This document shows, one piece after another, positions 50,401-62,251 of a DNA stretch of 64,000 nt. Below the pieces are notes generated by a model. It had not been told where the DNA came from, did not search any database, and saw only the letters and a program-made list of their open reading frames with translations. This DNA comes from Tretioscincus oriximinensis. Lineage: Eukaryota > Chordata > Lepidosauria > Squamata > Gymnophthalmidae. The DNA lies in NCBI GenBank assembly GCA_022410635.1, contig JAJVDF010000003.1:62001-126000 (forward strand), given 5' to 3'. A program made the translations under genes and the position numbers. Numbering within the stretch: position 1 is the stretch's first letter; every line of letters begins with the position of its first letter.

Positions 50401-53400
50401 AGGATGATTTATTTAGTTTATTTATTTGGCAATTTATATTGTACCCTTCACCATTGGTCCCAGGGTGTAACAAAAAACCAAGAAATAAAAATACTTATTA
50501 ATTAAACATTTAATAAGGTCCATACCCTTCCTCCAACTCACCCACCCTGCATGGAANGTCTAAGAGTAAAAAACCTGGGTGAAGAGGCAATTTTTTACCA
50601 GGCACCAAAAGCTGTACAGTGTAGGCACTTAGTGAGCTTTTAGAGGGAGACTGTTCCAGAGTGTGGGAGCCACCACAGAGAAGGCCCTCCTATGCACCCT
50701 TACATCTTGCATCTCTGAAAGGAGAACTGTAGGATAATGTAGCAGAGCCCCACCCCACCCCGCCCCAATGAACCAATGGAGCTGCATCACACTTCTCTGG
50801 TAGACATACAATAACAACAACACTAGCAACAACATTTATTTATAACACCCTTTTCACATAGCTTTTTTCTCTTTCTCCACAACAGACACCCTGTGAAGTA
50901 GGTGGGGCTGAGAGAAATCTAAAGAACTGTGAGTGGCCCAAGGTCACTCAGCTGGCTTCATGGAGGAGTGTGGAATTGAACTGGGAGACTACCAAATAAG
51001 AGTCCAACACTCTAACCACTATGTATGTTCCTTATGCACTAAAATGTTTTCTCAATTATCTGTTGCAATGTGCCAAATGAACATTGTTGGTTTGGTCAGT
51101 CTTAACTGAAGAAATGTTGAAGTTTTGTTATTATTCATTTTTATTATAGGAGAGGGCCTGCCCAATGAACTAGTAGATAATTGTAAATATTATTTTTAAA
51201 AGTTAATAATAATTACATTTATAATCATTGTGGGGAGTTGATCTTATAATTATTTCTCAAGATGCTTCACATAATTATTTAATTTTGATGGGAAAAGGGT
51301 GTCCATTTTAAGGGAATAGCAAACCATTTCTTTAATTGACAAATAATTAGAGTTATTGTTCTTAGCTGCCTGTCTTCAAAAAAGGAGATTGGATCATTAC
51401 TAACAAGGTAATAATATTTTTTGGTTTTAGCCAATCTGACATCCTCAGAAAAAAGGCAGTGGAAACAGGACCTAGCAGCTATTCAATAAATTCAACAAAT
51501 CCTACATTAATTTACTGATTGCAATATATATATATAGAGAGAGATGCTAAGAAATGGCTCTTATTTTTTTTTAAAAAAAAACTTCTTATGAGGAATCAGT
51601 TCCTATCCTTTATATAAGAAGGGTGGTAGATGGATAATAGACTTTAATGGTTGCAATTGCTAATCCTGTGTATTTATCATTCAGAAATGACTTAGTTTGA
51701 ATTTAGTACAATCTTATTAATAATAGCTATCAGAGAAGAGTCTTGACAATGATGTATATGATGCAGTCCAAATACATAAATTCAGTGACACTTGGGTAAT
51801 TCTGTTTATCTAAAAATGAATTTAATTGCAAATATCTGATGGTTAAATTAAACATATTCCAGGTAGCTAGATTAAAATGTTCTTACCAAAAAAAATCCCT
51901 CCAAAAATGGATATACTGAATTAGAAATGTTCCCAGGAGGTTTTACATTTGGCATTTAGGAGTTTGAGTATCCATATTTAGAGATATGCACAAATAAAAT
52001 TTATGTTTTCAGTGAATCATTTAGTCAAATGATTGGGTGCCCACATTCATTTTTGAATGCATTCGAAAAGAAAAATACATTTTTCCAGTTAAAAGAACTT
52101 TTTAAGAGCAAACTCCATGGTGAATATGAACTGTTCTGTCAAAAAATTGTGGTTAGAAGCAGGAGGCTTGTTTGGTTCAGTTGAATTACAGATATGTGAA
52201 CCGTTACACATTTGGCTCAGTTCAAACATACACAAACTCAAACTGTTCAAACACATTTTGGAATTCAAGCCAAACATTGCACATCTCTACACTTCTTCAA
52301 ATGAGATTGCAGAGGAAGATCATGTTCCCTTTGCTCTTAATACATTCTTTCTATGATCTGTGTTTACATATCACTTTACATCTCTTCATTGGTAGATATT
52401 TTTTCTCTTTCTCTTTTTGTTTCATTCGTTCATTCATTTTCTCTTTTTGCTAAATCATCTCTTCTGTTGCAGCCACTCCTCTCCATGTTTTGATCATGAC
52501 AACAGCAGGTGAACTCATAATTTCATTTTTTAATCCTTTACTTCNTTTTGTTTTCCTTCTATCTTCCTTTTTGTTTATTCACTTCTGGATGCTGTAGTTC
52601 CATCCATTGGGCCTAATTAAGAATTAAAGGGAGAAGTGTGAAATGAAAGAATAGTAATAAAGTATGCACCTATAAAAATATCTGAAAAATTCTCAGATTC
52701 CTTTTTCTCACATACTCCTGCTAAAGTATTCTTAGCTTCTAATAATGATCTCATATGGATACCAAAAATNAATGAAAATCAATTAAGTAAAAATATATTT
52801 CAGATTTATTTTCTAAATAGAAAACTATGCAGGAAGATAAATCTGTGAGAATGTTCTATCAGCTACTAGCAGTGGTCTGATATCATATAGAGGGAATATG
52901 TTATATATACTATACAGTATATTTATAAAATTGCTAGTCCTTTACATTAAAATATAAAGCGATAATGAGTTTATCACCCTAGTGTTAAATCTAAATTTGT
53001 AACGAGAATATGTGTTATGTGGGTAACTTCTGTACTTCAGGCTGAAATGTACATACAAATGCAAATAATGCATAAACAAATAAAATTAAAGAAAAATTAA
53101 ACTACTAAGTTATTTTTATAAAAAGCAAAGATTGGATTAATCGTGTATTGGCTTTCCTTTAGTAAACAGAAAAGGAAGAGAGGCAGTTTCCACATGCAAA
53201 CTGTACCAAGAACCAGTTGTTGGGCTTCTGATTAATACATTGATATAATCTATTGTATACCCCATAACATAATAGTAGGCCACATCTGGTCAGGACAAAG
53301 TGTGGTCTGTACTGCAGCACCCAAAATGGTATCCTGGTCTGCTCTACTGGTAGACTACTAGTATGTAGTACTACTGAAGACTGGCATACCACAAGTTGCC

Positions 53401-56400
53401 ATAACATCAATGACCTTGTTCTGCACCAAGAGCCATTAATCCCAAGTTAGTATGGGTTACCTATCCCTGATCAGAGTGGTCTGGTTTACTACCGACCTCT
53501 AATGCAAATATGGCCAAAGATTCAAAAAGAATATATCTTAATTGATTAATCCTTGCTCTAAGATATCCATGCTTGATGTGTGTTTTTTAGTAAAATATCT
53601 GCACTTCCTATAAAATCAAATGTTTTGCATAGCTAAATGTAAACCACATCTGCTACAGGAAGATTTGTTCTTCCTATCTCCAAAATTACTTTGTGTTCTG
53701 TTAGGTAGCCTTTATGGAAAGAAGCAAACTAGGCATTTGATTGGTACCTTTGCTTTTTCTATCTTTCTCAAGTGTGGCATATCTACATTTTCTCTTCTCT
53801 TATTCTATATTTGTGAAGAGCTGAAGCAACCTGATAAAGCAGTTTTTAACTAATGTTTCACTCTCTGACTAACTGGCTGCTGCTATCTCCTTGTTTCTCT
53901 GCATCAAATAGTAATTGTTATTATCTCATTAACGATATCTCACGTGAGGTTTCAATTAATGTACTACAGTAAGGACTGTTGTTTACAATTTTATAATGAG
54001 GAAAAGCATGCCAACCTGCCTAACAAAAGCATTGTGCATAGTGTGGATTCTTTTTTGTGTGTTTCCACTATTATGTAAGTGGAATTAATAGGCAATTCTG
54101 TTCTTGTTTAAATTATGTGTGTAGAACATCCAGCTAGAAATACTGCATATATTTATGCATATTTTGGGCGTTATGTGTGTCTGCCTTTATCTGCTTTACT
54201 ATAACTATACTGGCCTCTTCCAATTTGTATAATAGTAAGAGTTTGTAATACAAAGATCTGGAGAGCTTTAGATTAGGCAAAATAATTTGTTATTATTTAT
54301 TATATGACATGAAAGAGTTTGTATATGAAAGAGAGACATGGTTTTGGCTTTTTAAATCATTGCATGAAAGAGGAAATTTCAGCAGGTTGCCCATATTTGT
54401 TTATTCATTTATAAGAATTGCATTAAAATTACATGTGCTGAAATCCTCTTTTTTAGTTTAACTACTACTATAAAGCCCAGAAAAATGCGGGTACGGATTC
54501 TGCATTCACTTGCAAGAGCGGCCTGCCATCGAAGAGGCATGTGAAGGTTGGGGCAAATGTTACCAACCCCCGTCAGCCTGAGACAGGCATTGCTGTCCTC
54601 CGTTGCCNCAAAGCAGGCACAGTGGCTCCCATGGCATTCCCTTCCCGTGACAGCCCTGCCATGGAGGGTGCCCAGCTTCAACTAAGATGTGGTTGGCAGG
54701 GAGTGGGCTGATTGCCATGACTTGAATTAGTACTATAAAGATTAAATGTTGTACGGTGCAAGATGTGCTACCAATCTCAGCATGGGCCCGCAAAAGAGAG
54801 CAATATGATTATAGTTGGGAAGCAGCTTTGGTGCCCTTGGCTCCTCCTAATTCTAGCTATACTTCACAAGGTTTTTGATTTTCCTTAGTGTTCTTTGCTC
54901 TTGTCACCCCAAGATATAAATAGGAAGGTTGTGTGGAATGATGCTTTGGTGTCCCATCCATATAATGGGGGAAAGAAACAGCACTGAATATGCTGAAAGC
55001 ATAGCATCCCACTGCCACTTACCCTGTTAAGTTTCCTGAAATACAAGGAGGGCTTGGTGTGGCTAGATGGGAAGTCTGCCCCACCATGGATGCTGCCATT
55101 CTACATACTTGTAGCATGGATTGGTATTTAACAAATGATACAAATAATTTTCTAGTTAGCAACAATGGGGTCTTTAAACATTTATATGTACACATGTGAT
55201 GCATACGTGCAACACTGGAAATGTATTCAGTTATAATTTGTTCCATTATTTCTTTATTTTTTATATAGACCCAGAGAAAGCTCCCAGGTGAAATCCCAAT
55301 ATTATCTGGGAATGGGACAGCTCGATTTTTATACATATGCATCACAAGTCTGCATATGAATGTTTAAAGATCCCACTGTGGCTTATTAGAAAACGATTTG
55401 TACCGTTTGTTAAATATTGAGCCAGTTGGAACATATCGGCATTTTTTCTTTGGTTCACATTTGCTTACCCTCTACTGGAAAAGCACTGGCTCATTCAGCC
55501 ATATTTGGTGCAGTAAAGCATGTTGGATAGAATCAGGCACGAATGACTCAGTCGCTTAGAAAAAGGCCTTTCATCTGTGAGATTGGGTTTCGAAGCCCTG
55601 TATCAGATGTGGGGAGGGGTGAGCACCTTCTCCTAGCCTGTAGCTGTAGCCAACCCAGCTATTCGAAAGCAAGTATTGCAAGAAATTGCAACTGACTGCA
55701 AGTAGATAGGTGGGAATCATCGCAGCCTGGTGGGGAAGATAGAATATCAGCCTCCGAGCAAAATACCCTTGTAAGCTGCTTTGAGTCCCTTTGAAAGATG
55801 AGAAAAGCAGGGTAAAAGAACCCAGTTATTCTATTAGCAAATCATAAAAAGTACTGCCACAGGATTGGACAATATGACTGTTTCTAGAGGCTGAAAGAAG
55901 GAACAGGTCAGCTTCTCCAAAGAATAACAGTTTACATTCCCATAAACTTTATCTTGCCTCACAAAAGGAATGTGTGTGAAGCCTGATACTGACAGCAGAC
56001 TAATCAATAGCATTTGGGAAGAGGGACTACTGTACTTCCTCTTGACATTCAGTAAACAACATGGCTGCCAGGAGAGAGTGTCATGAGCATGGAAAATTTT
56101 GTTTGGCAAGAACTGTCAGAATGACAAACTCCATAATAAGCTTTAAAGCTGGGAATTGATTAACCAAAATGAAGTGCTTGGGAAAATGTTAACTCATAAA
56201 GTGGGAACTCATAAAGTAGGGTTGACCTGTAAGTTCTTTTGTAAATCCAGGTTTAGTGTTAATTATTCTACAGTAACACTGCATATGATTGTATGTTCTG
56301 AAGACTCGGACTGCCACAGAAACGTGCTGCCATCCCATTGGAGCCCTAGAATAATCCTGGATTTTACAACCCATTTGGAAACACCTAAGAAACACTCTAG

Positions 56401-59400
56401 GCAGCAGGAAAATGTCAATCCCAACATCAACATTCTCGTAGTTTATCGCTAAAATTATTCACAAGGCATAACCCTATATCCCAATTTAATCCTATATCCC
56501 AATTTGACAGCCGGCTTTCCCGGTTTACCGATAACTGGCTCTAAAACCTGCATTCTGGCCATGAGACTTTCAATCGTATTATTGACTCTATCTGGATGTA
56601 GCCCTGGTCTGAATAATCTTTGTTCCTTGGAAATGGCCTCTATACGTATGTAGGGTCAAATTGAACCTTAAAAGGCTACTACACAAATCTGCAAGGTGGT
56701 GACCATATACTTCTAGATGTTTAATTATTCAAAGATACACAACAAATGATTTGTGTCATTGTGTGAAAAAGTGCCTAGACCAAGCAAGTCCCCTTGTTTG
56801 CCCTATGTGGTTGTCCTGATGCTGTCTGGAGGCAGTTTCTATAGAAAGTATAGTGCGTTTTGCTTTGTTGAAGAAATTGTTGATTGTTTTTCATTATTGT
56901 AGCTTTAACGAATGAAACTGCTTTCTTGTTATAAAGATGAGGAAGAGAGTTATATTGTCAATCAAAGGGGAAACATACTTGACATAACTATATATTTTTT
57001 TCACTTCAATATAGTTGGTTATAACTGGGAAAATGTTCTCAGTGTGAATTAATTTGCGACTGATAGGTATTTTATTTACATTACTAAAAGTTGCATTTTT
57101 TTTTTGAAGTTTTATTTAAGAGTTCGCATGTTTCAAAATTACAAAATGAATGAGTAGTCAAAAACAGTCGAACAACAATAACAGAATATTACAAAATAGT
57201 GCAGCAAAACTTCAAGTGCAATGCAGAATTACAACAAAGTGGTTCAAGGCAACTGTGAACTAAGCGTGGTTCCATGAAAAGCCAGACAATGTCTGTGGTT
57301 TATTGAACAGGCCCCTCACCCATCAGAGTAGGAGACGATGGTGGTGATGAGACATGGGAGCCATCACCAACACACGGCCTAGTGGGAGATGTGGGATTAA
57401 GGCTGAGGGTAATCTCTGAGGCATCAGGGAGAAAGGAAAAAGTTTGAGAAAGTCTTTTCATGAGGAAGAGCATCTGAGGGGAGTTGGGAGGGCGTAATGA
57501 TGGATCACAGCAAGCCGCTGTAAACCAGGGTGACCATTTCTTGGTGAACTTAGGAGTTTCTCTCTGACCTGACATCCTTGACCGTTGTTCATGGATCAAT
57601 TCATTTAGAACTCCCGCCCAGACTCTGTTGACCCAAGATTCNCTTGAAAGGGACGTAGCTGACTTCCAGTGAGTCGCAATTTCAAATTTAGCGGCTGTAA
57701 GAAGACTTTGAATAAGGTTGCGGTTAGGGAGGTTATAATGGTCAAATTTAAACTGGAAGAGAAAGACAAGAGCCGGAGTAAGGTTTAAAGTAATCTTAAG
57801 AACACTACATAAACAGGATTGGATGGTTAGCCAAAATGTTTGGATGTATGGGCAGCTCCACCAAAGATGTAAATATGTACCTGTCTGGAGGCATCCGTGC
57901 CAACAGAGGGGGGTTGAGTTTGCAAACATCCTGGAGAGAAGAACAGGCGTTCTGTACCACCTATAGAAAATGCGTAGTGAGAGTTCCCGGTCGGCTTGTG
58001 AAATGTGGGATGAGACTAATTTACTGGGGAGGTCTTTCCAGGTTTTGTCATCCAATTGAATATCACACTCTGATTCCTAGAAAGATTTTAAAGAAGGGGA
58101 GCATAATGTTTGGGAATCGAGCAGAATGCAATATAAAAGTTGCATTTTTAACAAATTACTTCAAATATAAAGTCTCAGGTGATCCCTAGAAAACAAACCA
58201 AGTGTTTTGTAATAGCGAGACCATTGGCAAGCTAATAAAACAGGACTGAAAATAGGATTCGGACAAAGCTGTTTTTCTGTTTAAACTAAACAGAATATGG
58301 TTTGGGTCTGCACTGTCTCACAGGATTTCTTAGGGATTTCTTTGGTAATCCAAGAATAGTTTGAACTTTCTCTGGTCTGACGCCTGTTTTTCAGATGAAG
58401 TCTCTCTCTTCTCCCTCGCTCTCTCTTTCTTTTTTAATGATGAGGCCACTGTAGATTAAAATTGGGAGGACTCTGACTATTCTATTGTGTTTGCGTTTCA
58501 AACACTGATTTTTATTTTTATTTTTGAAGGGTGGCGGTTGTTGCTCGGAACTAGTTTCTGAGAGCAATACTCCTTGTCTGTCCCTCTTTCATTTCTTCTG
58601 CTTAAATCTTGCTTGTATTACAAAAGCTGGAGTCTGGGCTTGATGCCTACTAGATTTGACATATTCAAAAATTGCACCAGAATTAAAGATTGTCTCTGAC
58701 ATGGTTGTTGGATAACTGTCATGTCACAGCTGATAACAGTGACTAGGGCTTCATTTTCCAAGGCAAGAAGGAATGTAAATCTCTGCCTCTGGAACAAAAC
58801 AAAACAAAACAAGGGGCCAGAAAGTAGAGGGGACTTAACTTAGTGATCAATCACACCCTGCCTGGATATTGCACAGAGGCTGCAAAGGGCAAGTTTGGGA
58901 GATGTGTTTGAAGGAAGGCGCAAAGGCTGAATAATGAAGATTCGGCATAACATTCTCGCCTTTACACATATCCCTTTGTAACTCCCACAGCTGGCGATTG
59001 GCTTGGGGAGGGGATGTTGCAGCCCTCCTTTTTTCCTCNTCCCAAATTTAATCCTATTAATGGGTTTTAGTAGTGTCAGTAAATCTTCTGAGGGGTTGGG
59101 TGGGGGAGAAGAAAAGAAGTGGGATTCCGTGCACTAAATCAAAATCAGCCACAAATCAGTCACTTCAGAATGTGAGACTGCATATCAGATATGCCTTTTT
59201 TATGGTAGTGCATGATTTATTTTTACAACATTCAGCATGCAATGCTTTCCTTTGGAAGGGAGCAAGCAACCTTTTGTATTAGACACAGTATTTGAGTCCT
59301 TAACACAAAATTTATGGACATTTCATGTGGATTATAGTACAGTCCATAAAAATGAATTAGTTGGAAGCCAAAGTATTATTTTTATTGTAATTTTTAAATG

Positions 59401-62212
59401 ATTAATTTATAAATCTCAGAATTATTGTTTACCCATGCTCGCAAGAACGGCCAGTATAGATATATGAAGCCGGTTATTTTGTTGTAAAAACTGTGGTTTT
59501 TTGGGTTTTGCTTTTATAATGCAGACATTTTAATTGACCGAAATGAGATTTATATTCTTCCTTCCTTGTTTCAGTTTCCTCGTGAGTTTTATGGTGGATG
59601 CGCGAGGTGGCGCTATGCGGGGTTGCAGACACAATGGCCTTCGAATCATTATTCCTCCCCGAAAGTGTACCGCCCCAACTCGAGTTACGTGCCGATTGGT
59701 GAAACGTCATAGATTAGCCACGATGCCTCCAATGGTAGAAGGAGAAGGATTGGCTAGCCGCCTCATAGAAGTTGGGCCTTCTGGAGCTCAGTTTCTTGGG
59801 TGAGATATTTTTGCTCGTGTAAACTTTTTAAATAACAAATATTTTTTTCCCCTATTTGTAATCTCCTTTGGGGTATCTTAGCACTGTATAGCAACGAAAA
59901 GGTTGTATAATGTGGAAGATTTATATTATGGTGATGGACTCTGAGATGTAAACCATTGTTAGTTGAGCAATAATTCAGTTCGCTTGTCTGACTTTTTATT
60001 TAAAGCACAATAGCTATTACTTGAGGTTTAAAGTGCTTCCTGGAATAAGTCTGTTTAATATACGCAAAGACTTTTTTCCCTCAAGCAGAAATAATTTTGT
60101 AACCATAGCCATCTGGTTATATTTTTATGCAAATTCTGCAATGCCTATTGAAAGACGCAACACAAGCTAAAACTCCCTTTCACCAGAACTTGTGTCCTCT
60201 CAGTAGGTATTTTGCCAGTTATCGAGACTAGCTGGGAAGCACGAACCTGTGATTTTTCTTGGGCTGCATCCCCTCAAGTGCAATACCCCATAGAAAGATC
60301 AGGCCTGCTAATACTTATCTGGCAGTTTACTGCAAAATTAACAATTTACAATACTTTTCTTTTATTGGCAAATTTGCTTATCAGTAGTGGCATCCAATAA
60401 TGGATGATCAAAGGATCCCCTTCCCTTCCGCTTAGAGTGAATGGCTTTAACACTGCACATAAATGAAGAGGTGAAGGGAACAGCTGAAATCCATAGTGGA
60501 GCAAATGAAAGGTCCTGTAATCCCACCACACTCGGTTAGTCATAGCTATCTTTTATTGGTGGAGGTTACATTTCAGAAGTTCTACAACACACTTCTTTAA
60601 CCAGGCCTTTGGCTGAAAAAACTTTTCTCCCTTCCCTACTTTTTAGATATTGTTGTTTTGGTTTTTGTTGTTAACTGCCCTGAGACCCTCAGATATAGGA
60701 AAGCATAGAAATGTAAACAAACAAACAAATAAACAACAAACAAAGATGGCAAGCTACAGTTTATTCTAGCATGCAGTGCAGGAGTGAAGATCCATCAGTC
60801 ATTTCTGCATTATTTTGTTGTTGCTGTGTCTGTGTTTCAATAGAGGAACGAGAAGATCCTTAGTGATATATAACAAACTGGTTGCTTCTATGACTTCCAA
60901 ATTATGTGTATGAGAATATCGAACCAGCACAAAACGTTTATGCTGTATAAATTCCACTTCTTCTCTTCCTCTATGTTCTATTTTGTTTTATCTCCTTCTG
61001 ACACATTCACAGTAATTTCAACATCCCCTGTCCCTTACCCAGACAAGGAATGTTCAGTGAAAACTCTTTTGTCTAAGAGTTTTCACAGCATTTCTCAAGG
61101 CTCTGTTTTACACCAGTGACACTTTTCTGAGGGGCGTCCTGGCAGTGAAATTGGAGTCGTAAAACATTTTATGTCCCCACTGAGCATTATTCTAGACTCT
61201 ATCTTGGAATAGGAGCCTGCCATCCACATGATAGTGTAGGTTCCAGCAGGCTTTGAATGGAGCCTGCCATAGTCTACACTGGCATATGGACAGCCAACCT
61301 CTGACCAGGAATAAAGACCAAAATAAGACTCAGTGGGGACAGGGATTGAGTGTGACGTTTTGGTTTATCAATCATGAAGATTTGATCTTGCTCATATTAA
61401 TGTTAGAAGCAAGGTGAGAACAAGATAAGGTCCCATAATCACAGGGAGCTCATCTTATGAATTCTTGTGACCAATGGGGCATATCTAAACAAATCAAGGC
61501 CGAAATCTGTTCGGTGTAGAGCCTTAATTCCTCTCTGAACAGATAATGCATTGGGGTTCTNAAGAAGAAGGAAAAAAAGAATACATAAAGCTTATTTATT
61601 TTCTTTCTTTCACTGCTGCTTTGGATGTACTCAGTAAACTTCACCTGCCTACGGCTCCTCCCCCACTTAATGAGGGAGAAAGTTTGGTCAGCCGAATCCT
61701 TCAGCTGGGGCCTCCTGGAACCAAATTTCTAGGGTAGGAGAGACTTCAAAACAAATTGATGGATGCTGGCCGTCCCATTCTTCTCCTTCTGCAATATTAT
61801 TTTGAAGTCATTGTGCCCACAACATTGTCCCTTTCTATGATTTCAAACTGTGTATACCTAACCTTTAGTGGATCATTTTCTAGCCTGTGATATGTGGTTT
61901 TTGTTTTGGTGACATGTTTGTGCCTTTTCTTAAAGCCCCTGACCTCCACTTTTGATTTAGCATGAGAACTTCCTAGTTGTCGAACGTACAGTTTGTTTTA
62001 GCTCTTGTGTGCTTGACGTCTGTAGCAAAGCAACCTGGATGGAATCTACTGGATGGATATTTTTTGCCTTTGTTTTCACCACACAAATAAGCCGGGATGT
62101 TATATGTCAAATATAACATCACACAGCATGATACAAGCAAATGGCCCATATAATTCAATTACATTTGTGAAGCTACTTTTATATGATGCTTTTTTATTAT
62201 TATTATTTTTTA

Positions 62213-62251
<39 letters not shown>

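Larger units (their letters stand above)
49811..52472 (+). other. ANK2: ANK2 intron upstream of the micro-exon
   Basis: 2.7-kb intron. It holds LINE-derived sequence (50400-50790) and an antisense SINE (50825-51030). 49811-50390 and 51040-52472 are AT-rich without recognisable features, except a short TA/GA tract at 51519-51545. Confidence 0.7.
52509..59574 (+). other. ANK2: ANK2 intron upstream of the ZU5 exon
   Basis: 7.1-kb intron holding an antisense Helitron-like copy (54461-54740), a SINE (55531-55838), small tandem duplications (56186-56220, 56473-56505) and a 5'-truncated L1 on the minus strand (57101-58134). 52509-54450, 54800-55520, 55840-57080 and 58150-59574 show nothing else I recognise. 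Confidence 0.75.

Noticed and set aside
57300..58055. Minus-strand 251-residue open frame, the longest in the window
   Set aside because: Carries the L1 ORF2 C-terminal CX3CX7HX4C motif, a poly-A end and target duplications; it is a retrotransposon fragment, not a cellular gene.
3816..61346. Regularly recurring palindromes as a CRISPR-like array or regulatory array
   Set aside because: Spacing is irregular over tens of kb, there are no spacers, and duplications mark them as transposons in a vertebrate gene.
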